A stretch of 63,793 nucleotides of DNA from an uncultured Lachnospiraceae bacterium (GTDB lineage Bacteria; Bacillota; Clostridia; Lachnospirales; Lachnospiraceae): positions 1-63,793 of the forward strand of contig USDK01000006.1 in the NCBI GenBank assembly GCA_900553355.1, given 5' to 3'. Shown here piece after piece: positions 16,728 to 25,648 of the stretch. The position numbers and the translations under genes are program-made. The notes beneath the pieces were generated by a model, which was given only the letters and a program-made list of their open reading frames with translations, made no database searches and had not been told where the DNA came from. The first letter of the stretch is position 1. Every line of letters starts with the position of its first letter.

Positions 16728-17954
16728 TTATGATAATGCAGCATTCCTGCCCGCTGTTATTCCACTTGCAAATGCCATCTGGAGATTATATCCGCCACAG
16801 ATTCCATCCACGTCCAGAAGTTCTCCGGCAATATAGAGTCCACTATGAAGAAAGGATTCCATGGTTCCTGGGTTGATCTCTTCTGTAGCGACACCGCCGG
16901 CGCAGACCTGTGCGCTGTCAAAGCCATTCGTATCAGAGATTGTCAGCACCATCCTCTGGCACACCGAAACGAGACGTGAAAGTTCATGATGTGTCAATCT
17001 GGAAACACTCGTATCCCTCCGGATTGCAGCCTGCCAAAGAATCGGACAGATCAGTTTTTCCGGAAAGCATCCCAGCAAAAATTCTTCCGCATTCTGGTTT
17101 TTCAGGTATACTGTCCTCTTCTGAAAAAAGTCCGTAAGTTCTTTTGCAGACATCTCCGGCATAAAGTTGACAGACACCTGTACCGGTTTCTTCTGATACA
17201 GTCCCAAAGCTGCATAGCGGCTGATCTGAAAAACCGGGATTCCGGAGATTCCATAAGCCGTGATCTGGAGTTCGCCCTGATCTTCCGCCTGAAGGCAGCC
17301 GTCTACACAGACACTGACCCTTGCATCTGTCCGGACGCCGGAGGCCTTTGCCAGGGGATGATCCTTTACCTTAAGTTGTACCAGCGCCGGCACTACCGGC
17401 ACGATCCTGTGTCCAAGTGACTTTGCAATCGCATATCCGGAGCCATCGGACCCCTGCACGGCAGCGGCCTTCCCTCCACAGGCCAGGATTACCTTTTCCG
17501 CCAGATACTCTTTTTTCCCGGCGCGGATCACGTAGCCCTTTTTGCTGTGGATCACATCAGTTACGTGAGTATCCAGTATCTTTGAAACTTTAAGTTCTTT
17601 CAGTCGTCTTGTCATGACTTTCAGGACCGATGAAGCCTGATCGGATCTGGGATAGACGTAATCTCCTCTCATTTTTACCGGAAGACCAAGTGTCTCAAAA
17701 AAGCGGACAGTGTCCTGCCATCCAAAATCTGTGAGCAGAGTTTCTACAAAATTCTGGTTTTCTCCCCTGTAGCAGTCCGGCATCATATATCGGTTCGTCA
17801 GATTACATCGACCATTTCCCGTTACCAGGATCTTCTTTCCCAGCTGCTGCTTGTGTTCTATTACCGTCACCTGGGCAGTCCGGTCTGTCTGTGCGGCAGC
17901 AATTGCAGCTGCCATGCCCGAAGCACCGCCTCCGATGATTGCAATACGTTTCAT
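16728..17954 (-). CDS. NAD(P)/FAD-dependent oxidoreductase, HI0933/BaiN family
   Basis: A 408-aa flavoprotein. The N-terminal dinucleotide fold is IAIIGGGASGMAAAIAAAQ; family stretches are KKILVTGNGRCNLTN, DYVYPRSDQASSV and the C-terminal AGELLDVDGICGGYNLQMAF. Members include BaiN, proposed to reduce bile-acid intermediates, but most have unknown substrates and there are no other bai genes here, so that role is not implied. AAAAAGGAG precedes the ATG. It is 20 bp downstream of the PLP lyase gene. Confidence 0.9.
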   Translation of the reverse strand: MKRIAIIGGGASGMAAAIAAAQTDRTAQVTVIEHKQQLGKKILVTGNGRCNLTNRYMMPDCYRGENQNFVETLLTDFGWQDTVRFFETLGLPVKMRGDYVYPRSDQASSVLKVMTRRLKELKVSKILDTHVTDVIHSKKGYVIRAGKKEYLAEKVILACGGKAAAVQGSDGSGYAIAKSLGHRIVPVVPALVQLKVKDHPLAKASGVRTDARVSVCVDGCLQAEDQGELQITAYGISGIPVFQISRYAALGLYQKKPVQVSVNFMPEMSAKELTDFFQKRTVYLKNQNAEEFLLGCFPEKLICPILWQAAIRRDTSVSRLTHHELSRLVSVCQRMVLTISDTNGFDSAQVCAGGVATEEINPGTMESFLHSGLYIAGELLDVDGICGGYNLQMAFASGITAGRNAALS

Positions 17955-17974
17955 ATCTTTTCTCCTTTTTCGGA

Positions 17975-19264
17975 TTATAAAGTGACGATTCCTTCCCTTA
18001 CCAGATACTCCAGTGACATCAGGATTCCAAGTTTCGCGTGCGGCCAGGTCAGTCCGCCCTGGAAATAGACTGCATAAGGAGGCTTGATCGGGCCGTCTGC
18101 GCTCAGTTCAATCGAAGACCCCTGAACAAATGCGCCTGCAGCCATGATCACATCACTGTCATAGCCCGGCATGGCCCACGGTTCCGGCGTTACATAGGAG
18201 TCCACCGGGGCGGCGGCCTGGATTCCACGGCAGAAGGCAATCACACCTTCCGGCTTTCCGAAAGTTACAGCCTGGATAATATCGTGGCGGTCTTCCTTTC
18301 CGTCCGGAATCACTGGATAACCAAGCTTCTCATAGATATTTGCGGCAAAAATTGCGCCTTTCAGCGCTGCCGCCGTAACAGTCGGTGCCAGGAAAAGCCC
18401 CTGATAGAAAGACTGCATAACTCCAAGCGAAGCCCCCACCTCTTTTCCCAGTCCGGGAGACGTCAGCCGATAACTGCAGTTTTCAATGAGATCTCTACGC
18501 CCGGCAATGTATCCCCCTATAGGTGCAAGTCCGCCGCCGGGATTTTTAATCAGAGACCCCACTACCAGATCTGCTCCCACATCGCTGGGTTCGATGGTTT
18601 CTACAAATTCTCCATAACAGTTATCTACCATTACGATCACTTCGGGTTTTAACTCTTTTACGAATGCGATCAGTTCTCCGATCTGTCTGACGGAAAAGCT
18701 GGGCCTGGTCTGATATCCTTTGGAGCGCTGGATTGTGACCAGTCTGGTCTTATCCGTGACAGCTTTTCGGATATTATCATAATCGAAAGACCCGTCTGGA
18801 AGAAGATCCACCTGAGAGTATGTAATCCCATACTCAGCCAGAGATCCCTTAGAAGGCCGGATGCCAATCACTTCTTCCAGAGTATCGTAGGGCTTCCCTG
18901 CCGGGGAGAGCAGTTCATCCCCGGGACGTAAATTTGCAGCCAGAGCCAGAGACAAGGCATGGGTTCCGCATGTAATCTGTGGACGTACCAGGGCGTCTTC
19001 TGTATGGAAAACCGAGGCATATACCTTTTCCAGAGTATCCCGTCCCAGGTCATCATAGCCGTAGCCGCTCGCATACTGAAAGCATGCTTCACTGACCCTG
19101 TTTTCCTGCATGGCACTGATCACCTTCATCTGATTATATTCTGCTGTTTCGTCTATGGTGTCAAACCGTTCTTTCAGGCCGGATATGATCTCATCTGCAA
19201 ATTCCAGCACCGTCTCCCGGATTCCCATTTGTTTATAGATTGCTTTTTTTTCCTGTGACATCAC
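17975..19264 (-). CDS. PLP-dependent methionine gamma-lyase-like protein (YnbB family)
   Basis: A 429-aa fold-type I PLP enzyme of the YnbB (aluminium resistance protein) family. The PLP lysine is in DLVVGSLIKNPGGG; VIVMVDNCYGEF holds the cofactor aspartate, and the C-terminus GGLTWPHAKLGILMSLEYL is typical. The substrate is unproven. In Firmicutes ynbB lies near miaA-mutL, as here. The frame starts with GTG at 19264 directly before an ATG at 19261; either could be used. Confidence 0.9.
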   Translation of the reverse strand: MMSQEKKAIYKQMGIRETVLEFADEIISGLKERFDTIDETAEYNQMKVISAMQENRVSEACFQYASGYGYDDLGRDTLEKVYASVFHTEDALVRPQITCGTHALSLALAANLRPGDELLSPAGKPYDTLEEVIGIRPSKGSLAEYGITYSQVDLLPDGSFDYDNIRKAVTDKTRLVTIQRSKGYQTRPSFSVRQIGELIAFVKELKPEVIVMVDNCYGEFVETIEPSDVGADLVVGSLIKNPGGGLAPIGGYIAGRRDLIENCSYRLTSPGLGKEVGASLGVMQSFYQGLFLAPTVTAAALKGAIFAANIYEKLGYPVIPDGKEDRHDIIQAVTFGKPEGVIAFCRGIQAAAPVDSYVTPEPWAMPGYDSDVIMAAGAFVQGSSIELSADGPIKPPYAVYFQGGLTWPHAKLGILMSLEYLVREGIVTL

Positions 19265-19285
19265 TTTGAATTTTCCTCTTTCTTT

Positions 19286-19579
19286 CTATAGTGCATCCAT
19301 GATCATTGTCTTGATGGCGGCACATTTTGCATCGAATTCGGGATTCAACGCCGGAATCTCTACGATCACATCCGCCGCTTCACGGAATTTTTTCATATCA
19401 TATAACAGCGACGCCCGATTCAATTCATAGAGCGCCAGCTCCCCTTCTGTCCGGATCAGCGGCTTCAGCCGCGTAAGTTCCCGGTATGTAGCCTGCGCAT
19501 TGTGACTGCAGGCGTACACTTCCATCAATGTATTCATTCTCTTGAGGAATCTGGATCCTCCAAATAATCTTTGAAACAT
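19286..19579 (-). CDS. Small helical (TPR-like) protein between miaA and the YnbB gene
   Basis: A 97-aa all-helical protein, not recognised as a named family. Residues 22-90 (HNAQATYRELTRLKPLIRTE, ALYELNRASLLYDMKKFREA) have the paired-helix look of two tetratricopeptide repeats. It begins inside the 3' end of miaA (46-bp overlap) with a good GAGGGAGGGAG ribosome site and is followed 21 bp later by the YnbB gene. The overlap and site argue that it is a real gene. No signal peptide or membrane segment. Confidence 0.65.
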   Translation of the reverse strand: MFQRLFGGSRFLKRMNTLMEVYACSHNAQATYRELTRLKPLIRTEGELALYELNRASLLYDMKKFREAADVIVEIPALNPEFDAKCAAIKTMIMDAL

Positions 19580-20526
19580 GATACTCCCTCCCTCTGTCTG
19601 ATCTGTTCCAGCATGTATGCTATCATGCGCTTTTCGTCATATTGAAATTCCTGTTTATTGATCCAGACCACCTCTTTCTCCCTCTTAAACCAGGTGATCT
19701 GTCGTTTGGCAAAGTGTCTGGTATCTCTTTTGATACGGTAAACCGCATCTTCAAGGCTGCACTCCCCTTCCAGATATTCCAGAATCTCTTTGTACCCAAG
19801 TCCCTGCATCGACACCATTTCTTTTGTGCAGCCGAGTTCTTTCAAATGCCTGACTTCATCGACAAGACCCTGTTCCAGCATCTGATCCACCCGAAGATCA
19901 ATCTGTTCATAAATCTTTTTACGGTCATCATTCAACACAAAATATACGGCATTGTAGGGAGATACTTTCCTTCGTTCCCGTTCGTTGTGTTCTGAAATAC
20001 GCTCCCCTGTCTGACGATGATATTCCAGCGCACGGATCACTCGTTTGACATTGTGCGGGTGTATTTCTTCTGCCGCCTTAGGGTCGGCCTTTCTGAGAAG
20101 GTCGTGCAGCGCATCCGTCCCATTTTCTTCAGCATAGCGTTCCAGTTCCTGACGGCATGCCTCATCGCCGGCTTCATCAGTGAAGTCAATATCATAAAGG
20201 ACTGCCTGGATGTAAAATCCCGTTCCGCCAGTCAGAATCGGAACATGCCCTCTCTGCCAGATTCCTCTCATCGCCTCTTTTGCCATCTGCTGAAACTTCA
20301 CGACATGGAACTCCTCCCAGGGCTCCAGAATATCTATGAGATGATGCGGAACCCCCTCCATCTCTTCCTCCCGGATCTTTGCCGATCCGATATCCATGTG
20401 GCGATATACCTGCATAGAATCCGCAGAGATAATCTCTCCATCCAGTATTTTTGCAAGGTCGATCGACAGTTTTGTTTTCCCGACAGCCGTAGGCCCGGTC
20501 AGGACTACTAATGGTTGCTTCATCAT
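19534..20526 (-). CDS. miaA: tRNA dimethylallyltransferase MiaA
   Basis: A 330-aa enzyme that puts the isopentenyl group on A37 of tRNAs reading UNN codons; miaB, 5 kb upstream, then methylthiolates the base. The P-loop GPTAVGKT is at residues 11-18, with ISADSMQVYRHMDIG, HHLIDILEP, GGTGFYIQAVLYD and RQITWFKRE. The first codon overlaps the mutL stop by one base; the ribosome site is inside mutL. Confidence 0.97.
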   Translation of the reverse strand: MMKQPLVVLTGPTAVGKTKLSIDLAKILDGEIISADSMQVYRHMDIGSAKIREEEMEGVPHHLIDILEPWEEFHVVKFQQMAKEAMRGIWQRGHVPILTGGTGFYIQAVLYDIDFTDEAGDEACRQELERYAEENGTDALHDLLRKADPKAAEEIHPHNVKRVIRALEYHRQTGERISEHNERERRKVSPYNAVYFVLNDDRKKIYEQIDLRVDQMLEQGLVDEVRHLKELGCTKEMVSMQGLGYKEILEYLEGECSLEDAVYRIKRDTRHFAKRQITWFKREKEVVWINKQEFQYDEKRMIAYMLEQIRQREGVSCFKDYLEDPDSSRE

Positions 20527-22433
20527 TATACAATCCTCTTAAACTTCTTTTCCAGTTCATGGCGGCTCATGGAAATAATCGTCGGCCTTCCATGAGGACA
20601 GTGGTATGGATTTTCCAGCTGGAGAAGTTCTCCGATCAGCGCATCCACCTCTGCGGCCGACAGCCTCATTTTTCCCTTTACCGCTGCTTTACAGGACATG
20701 GAAGCCACCTTCTCATCAATCAGATCCGGGGACAGCCTGCGGCTGACTTCATCAGACAAAGAATCAATCATCTGCATCAGAAGCTCCTTCTTGGCTATAC
20801 TGAACAGATTATCCGGAACAGCCCGGACAGCAAAAGAATCCTGTCCAAATTCTTCGAACTCAAAACCAATCCTTGTGAACTGATCCATATATTCACGAAG
20901 GAGCGACGCCTCCTGCATGCTCAGATCCAGGATGATCGGCGGACTGATCAGCTGAGATGTATATTCTCTTGTCTTCATGCTTTTTAAAGTCCGTTCATAC
21001 AGAACTCTCTCATGGGCCGCATGCTGATCAATGATATAGAGTTTATCCTGAAACTCTACCATCCAGTAGGTTTCAAACACCTGGCCGATGAGCCGGTACT
21101 CTGCTTTGATCTCCCGGTCCAGAAGCTTTTCTTCAAAAAGATTCAGCTGACGGGGAGGTTCATTTTTCCCGGCTTCTTTCTTCTCTTCATCTCTTGCCCG
21201 GGCAGCTGCTTCCCGGATCCGGTCCGCCTGAACCTTTGGCTGATAAATCTGCTCCTTATCAGTGACCTCCGCCTGGGAGGACTGATCATGATAGGCCTGA
21301 ACCCTTTCACGCATTTTCTGCATAAAATAATCAAGATTTCTCTCTTCCTTCGGAGGAAGCGGTTTCGCAGGCGCTGGAGCGGCTGGCCTGGCTTCCGGTA
21401 CGGAAATGGCCGGCTGTTCGTCCAGCTCCACCTGAGGGATCAGTTCCTCTGCATGAAGGCCTTTGTCGACAGCCTCATAAATGGCGTTGTAGACTGCCTG
21501 CTGATTCTGAAAACGGATTTCCATCTTGGCCGGATGAACGTTGACATCCACTTCTTTTCCATCCATGGTGATCTGAAGAACCACGAAGGGGTACTTGTGC
21601 TGCATGGTGAAATCCTTATATGCATCTTCTATTGCTTTGGACACGATATGATTTTTTACGTATCTGCCATTGATAAAATAATTTTCAAAATTCCGGTTTC
21701 CCCGTGAGATCACCGGCTTCCCCAGAAATCCTGTAATCGTGACTCCCTGGACATTTATATCCACCGGGAGAAGGTTTGCGGCAATCTCTCTGCCATAAAC
21801 ATGATAAATCACATCTTTAAGATTCCCGTTCCCGGAAGTGTGGATCCGGGACTGGCGGTTATTGATAAACTGAAAGGAAATCTCCGGATGGGACAATGCC
21901 ATATGGGTCATCAAGTCACTGACGTGGCTTGCCTCCGTCATCGGAGTTTTTAAAAACTTCCGTCTGGCCGGTGTGTTATAAAAAAGCTGGCGGATAATAA
22001 AGGTGGTGCCGTCTTTGGCCCCCGTCTCTTCTAATCCTTCTTCCTTGCCGCCTTCAATCCGGTAACGCGTTCCAAAGGTCTGTTCCGGCGTTTTCGTGAT
22101 CATCTCCACCTGGGAGACCGCCGCGATACTGGACAGCGCCTCGCCGCGGAAACCGAGAGAATGGATATGGAGCAGGTCGTCCACAGAACGGATCTTGCTG
22201 GTAGAATGGCGAAGAAAAGCGGCCGGAACTTCTTCTTTCGCAATCCCACAGCCATTATCCGCAATGCGGATATAGGAAATCCCGCCTTCCTCAATCTCTA
22301 CAGTGACGGCACTGGCCCCTGCATCTATGGCGTTTTCTGTCAGCTCCTTTACAATAGAAGCAGGCCGCTCCACTACTTCTCCGGCTGCGATCTTGTCTAT
22401 GGTGACAGGATCTAATATCTGTATTTTACTCAT
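20526..22433 (-). CDS. mutL: DNA mismatch repair protein MutL
   Basis: A 635-aa GHKL ATPase. The N-terminal ATP site shows KELTENAIDAGA, IADNGCGI and GFRGEALSSIAAVS. A Pro/Ala-rich linker lies at about 345-440. The C-terminal domain has the endonuclease motif DQHAAHERVLYE and the late CPHGRP element, so this MutL should nick DNA, as in bacteria without MutH. It is 3 bp after mutS and is followed by miaA. Confidence 0.97.
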   Translation of the reverse strand: MSKIQILDPVTIDKIAAGEVVERPASIVKELTENAIDAGASAVTVEIEEGGISYIRIADNGCGIAKEEVPAAFLRHSTSKIRSVDDLLHIHSLGFRGEALSSIAAVSQVEMITKTPEQTFGTRYRIEGGKEEGLEETGAKDGTTFIIRQLFYNTPARRKFLKTPMTEASHVSDLMTHMALSHPEISFQFINNRQSRIHTSGNGNLKDVIYHVYGREIAANLLPVDINVQGVTITGFLGKPVISRGNRNFENYFINGRYVKNHIVSKAIEDAYKDFTMQHKYPFVVLQITMDGKEVDVNVHPAKMEIRFQNQQAVYNAIYEAVDKGLHAEELIPQVELDEQPAISVPEARPAAPAPAKPLPPKEERNLDYFMQKMRERVQAYHDQSSQAEVTDKEQIYQPKVQADRIREAAARARDEEKKEAGKNEPPRQLNLFEEKLLDREIKAEYRLIGQVFETYWMVEFQDKLYIIDQHAAHERVLYERTLKSMKTREYTSQLISPPIILDLSMQEASLLREYMDQFTRIGFEFEEFGQDSFAVRAVPDNLFSIAKKELLMQMIDSLSDEVSRRLSPDLIDEKVASMSCKAAVKGKMRLSAAEVDALIGELLQLENPYHCPHGRPTIISMSRHELEKKFKRIV

Positions 22434-22436
22434 AGA

Positions 22437-25085
22437 TTACCACCTGTTTTTTAATTTATTCTGAAGCTGATATAACGTGTTCAGTGCATCAATCGGAGTT
22501 AAATTAGCCAGATCCAGATTTTCAATCTCTTCGATCACATCGTCATCCTTTACGGTGTCAAAAAGGGACATCTGAGCCAGATCTACTTCGTCATAGTGTT
22601 TGGCTCTGGCCCTGGGCCGTTCCACACCCTGGGCAGCGATATCCTTGATCCGGGTGGTGATATCTGCCTGTATCAGCTCTTCCACGATCTCCTTTGCCCG
22701 GTTTGTCACGGACTCCGGGACTCCGGCCAGCCTGGCCACCTGGATCCCATAGCTCTTGTCCGCGCCGCCTTTTACGATCTTTCGCAGGAAAATAATGTCA
22801 TCGCCTTTTTCCTTGACGGCGATACAGTAGTTGTTGACATTATCAATCTTTCCTTCCAGCTCCGTCAATTCATGATAATGTGTCGCGAACAGGGTCTTGG
22901 CACCAAGAAGCTTACTGTTGCTGATATGTTCGATTACCGCCCAGGCAATGCTCAGGCCATCAAAGGTACTGGTTCCGCGTCCGATCTCGTCCAGAATCAG
23001 AAGGCTCTTACTGGTAGCGTTTCTCAGGATGTTAGCCACCTCTGTCATCTCAACCATAAACGTACTCTGTCCGCTCGCCAGATCATCAGATGCTCCGACT
23101 CTGGTGAAAATCCGGTCAACCAGTCCGATATTGGCAGACGACGCCGGGACAAAGGATCCGATCTGCGCCATCAGAACGATCAGGGCGCTCTGTCTCATGT
23201 ATGTAGATTTCCCTGCCATGTTCGGGCCGGTGATGACAGAAATCCGATGCTTCTTGTCATCCAGATAAGTGTCGTTTGCAATAAACATATCCTGCGGGAT
23301 CATTTTCTCTACTACAGGATGGCGGCCATCTTTGATATCGATCAGGCCCTTTTCATTGATCTTCGGTCTGACATACCGATTCCGTTCCGCCACCAGCGCC
23401 AGAGAGGCAAAGGTGTCGACCCCGGCAACAGCCTTGGCCGTCTTCTGGATCCGCAGGACCTCTGATGCAATGGCGTCCCTTACCTCACAGTACAGCTGAT
23501 ATTCCAGTGCATAGAGCTTGTCCTCAGCGCCCAGGATCGTATCTTCCAGCTCTTTCAGCTCTGGGATGATGTAGCGCTCGGCATTGGCCAGCGTCTGTTT
23601 CCTGGTATAATATTCCGGCACAAGATTCTTAAAGGAATTGGTGACTTCCAGATAATAGCCGAACACTTTATTATAACGGATCCTTAAGTTTTTAATGCCC
23701 GTCTTTTCCCGCTCCTGCTCTTCCAGCCTTGCAAGCCATTCTTTTCCGTTTGATTTTGCTTCCCGGAGCCGGTCTACTTCCTCATTGTAGCCGTCATTGA
23801 TGATGCCGCCCTCCTTCATGGCAACAGGCGGATCCTCTTTGATGGCACTGTGTATCAAAGTACACAGATCCTCCAGTGGATCTAAGTCCTGGCAGAGCTC
23901 CTGCAAAAGCTCTGATTTCATGTCCTGCAGAAGACATTTGATATGAGGCAGCATGGATAAGGATCTCTCAAATGCGATCAAATCTCTGGGGTTGGCTGAC
24001 TGGTAAGTAATCTTGCACATCAGCCGCTCCAGGTCATACACAGAAGACAGGTATTCCCGGATCTCTTCCCGGGAAATAGCCTGATCCTTTAATTCTCCGA
24101 CTGCATCCAGCCTCTTTTCAATCTCCCTGCGGATGATCAGCGGCTGTTCAATATATTTTCTGAGAGTTCTGGCTCCCATAGCCGTCTTCGTCTTGTCCAG
24201 CACCCAGAGAAGTGATCCCCTCTTCTGTTTTTCGCGGAGAGTTTCACAAAGCTCCAGATTCCTGCGTGTAGAACTGTCCAGCAGCATATATTTACCGCTT
24301 GCATACACGGAAAGCCCCGTGATATGGGACAGATCCTGCTTCTGCGTCTCCAGCAGATACTTAAGAAGGGCACCCGCAGCAATCATACCACAGTCGTAGT
24401 CTGCAAGCCCCAGGCCCTCCAGAGCACTTACATGAAAATGATCCTTCAGAGTCTGTGCGCAGATGTCATCATCAAAATACCATGCATCCAGGGTATAGAT
24501 CGTGATCCCCAGTTTGTCCTTCAAAAGGTCCAGATCCATTCCGCTCATATAAAAAGCCTCATTGCAAATCAGCTCTGAGGGCATATATCGATAGATTTCA
24601 TCAAATAATTTTTCACTGTCTTCGATCTCACTGACGAAATAATCACCGGTGGTCACATCTGCTACCGACAGTCCATACCGGTCTGCAATATAGACGATAC
24701 ACATGATATACTGATTCTTTGTCTCATCTATGGCCTGGGTATCCAGGTTCGTTCCCGGAGTGACAATACGTACCACATCCCGCCGGACCAGTCCTTTTGC
24801 TGTAGCAGGATCTTCCATCTGCTCACAGATTGCCACTTTATATCCTTTGGAGACCAGACGGTTCAGATAGCTGTCGACAGCATGATAGGGAACTCCACAC
24901 ATAGGAGCCCTTTCCTCAAGCCCACAGTTTTTTCCTGTCAGGGTAATTTCCAGCTCTTTGGAAGCAGTCAGGGCGTCGTCAAAAAACATCTCATAGAAGT
25001 CGCCCAATCTATAGAATAAGATGCAGTCTGGATACTCTTTTTTTGTTTCCATATATTGCTGCATCATCGGTGTTAATTCTGCCAC
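22437..25085 (-). CDS. mutS: DNA mismatch repair protein MutS
   Basis: An 882-aa mismatch sensor. The N-terminal mismatch-binding domain has the F-x-E motif in CILFYRLGDFYEMFFDDA. The ATPase has Walker A GPNMAGKST, Walker B LLILDEIGRGTSTFDG and the ATHYHEL switch. The C-terminal helices (LDLANLTPIDALNTLYQL) form the dimer/tetramer part. The start is a GTG with GAGGAG upstream, preceded by an extended -10 promoter at 25121-25129, and it heads mutS-mutL-miaA. Confidence 0.97.
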   Translation of the reverse strand: MAELTPMMQQYMETKKEYPDCILFYRLGDFYEMFFDDALTASKELEITLTGKNCGLEERAPMCGVPYHAVDSYLNRLVSKGYKVAICEQMEDPATAKGLVRRDVVRIVTPGTNLDTQAIDETKNQYIMCIVYIADRYGLSVADVTTGDYFVSEIEDSEKLFDEIYRYMPSELICNEAFYMSGMDLDLLKDKLGITIYTLDAWYFDDDICAQTLKDHFHVSALEGLGLADYDCGMIAAGALLKYLLETQKQDLSHITGLSVYASGKYMLLDSSTRRNLELCETLREKQKRGSLLWVLDKTKTAMGARTLRKYIEQPLIIRREIEKRLDAVGELKDQAISREEIREYLSSVYDLERLMCKITYQSANPRDLIAFERSLSMLPHIKCLLQDMKSELLQELCQDLDPLEDLCTLIHSAIKEDPPVAMKEGGIINDGYNEEVDRLREAKSNGKEWLARLEEQEREKTGIKNLRIRYNKVFGYYLEVTNSFKNLVPEYYTRKQTLANAERYIIPELKELEDTILGAEDKLYALEYQLYCEVRDAIASEVLRIQKTAKAVAGVDTFASLALVAERNRYVRPKINEKGLIDIKDGRHPVVEKMIPQDMFIANDTYLDDKKHRISVITGPNMAGKSTYMRQSALIVLMAQIGSFVPASSANIGLVDRIFTRVGASDDLASGQSTFMVEMTEVANILRNATSKSLLILDEIGRGTSTFDGLSIAWAVIEHISNSKLLGAKTLFATHYHELTELEGKIDNVNNYCIAVKEKGDDIIFLRKIVKGGADKSYGIQVARLAGVPESVTNRAKEIVEELIQADITTRIKDIAAQGVERPRARAKHYDEVDLAQMSLFDTVKDDDVIEEIENLDLANLTPIDALNTLYQLQNKLKNRW

Positions 25086-25120
25086 AGTTATTCTCCTCTT
25101 CTGTATGAATTTTACAGTAT

Positions 25121-25129
25121 ATTATAGCA
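25121..25129 (-). promoter_or_regulatory. Extended -10 promoter of mutS-mutL-miaA
   Basis: The minus strand reads TGCTATAAT, a perfect extended -10 element, 36 bp upstream of the mutS start. No good -35 hexamer is seen at the expected distance, which is usual for extended -10 promoters. It lies in the 96-bp gap after the CmpB-like gene. Confidence 0.6.
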
Positions 25130-25181
25130 TTTCTGCCGAAAATAAGAAAGAGATAATTTCTCATTTGACAGCATGTGCCAT

Positions 25182-25598
25182 CTACAGAAAATGCAGATCC
25201 GGCCTTGCCTCGCCATACAGCCAGAAAGCCAGATATCCTCCCAGTAATATTCCACAGGCACATAATCCTGAAAAGATGATGGCAAAAGGGAGGCAGATCT
25301 GTCCAAACAACTGAAAAGGCTGATCACTGTAATCCCAGATATACAGTCCGAACCATTTATTTGCGATAATCCCTGTAATAAATTCCAAAGACACAACGAA
25401 AACGGTACATCTGAGGATCTGGATCCACATCGGATCCTCCCAGCCGATCATCTGTCCCTGCACCGTGCAGAACAGAAGGCTTAAACCTCCCAGTACAAAC
25501 ATGGACCAGTGGGAAAATCCCCGGAACAACAGCTCAAAGCTGTAATACAGGCATCCGCCCAGAGCCCATAAAAAAAGATATTCACTGATTCTCTTCAT
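25182..25598 (-). CDS. Membrane protein resembling putative ABC-transporter type IV (CmpB) family
   Basis: A 138-aa protein with four or five membrane helices. The stretch EFITGIIANKWFGLYIWDYS followed by PFQLFGQICLPFAIIFSGL is the conserved core of the PF06541-type membrane proteins. There is no ATPase gene nearby, so transport is not shown. The ATG at 25598 was preferred over a GTG at 25613 because GAGGG precedes it at a normal distance. Unusually, that ribosome site lies in the 3' arm of a terminator hairpin (25600-25647). Confidence 0.7.
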   Translation of the reverse strand: MKRISEYLFLWALGGCLYYSFELLFRGFSHWSMFVLGGLSLLFCTVQGQMIGWEDPMWIQILRCTVFVVSLEFITGIIANKWFGLYIWDYSDQPFQLFGQICLPFAIIFSGLCACGILLGGYLAFWLYGEARPDLHFL

Positions 25599-25599
25599 G

Positions 25600-25647
25600 A
25601 AAAACGCCCTCACTATCTGTTATACATTCATAGTGTGAGCGTTTTTT
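25600..25647 (-). terminator. Terminator hairpin overlapping the next gene's ribosome site
   Basis: On the minus strand AAAAACGCTCACACTAT (25647 down) pairs with ATAGTGAGGGCGTTTTT (ending 25600), followed at once by CATG. It lies 2 bp after the miaB stop. The 3' arm holds the GAGGG ribosome site of the CmpB-like gene and its U-run ends at the start codon, so the structure could stop transcription or hide the ribosome site. Confidence 0.75.
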
Positions 25648-25648
25648 C

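Noticed and set aside
16728..17954. Bile-acid reductase BaiN
   Set aside because: The family fits, but no other bile-acid genes are in the window and most HI0933-type proteins are not BaiN.
22596..23465. 289-codon open frame on the plus strand
   Set aside because: Antisense to the mutS ATPase region; no recognisable protein features.
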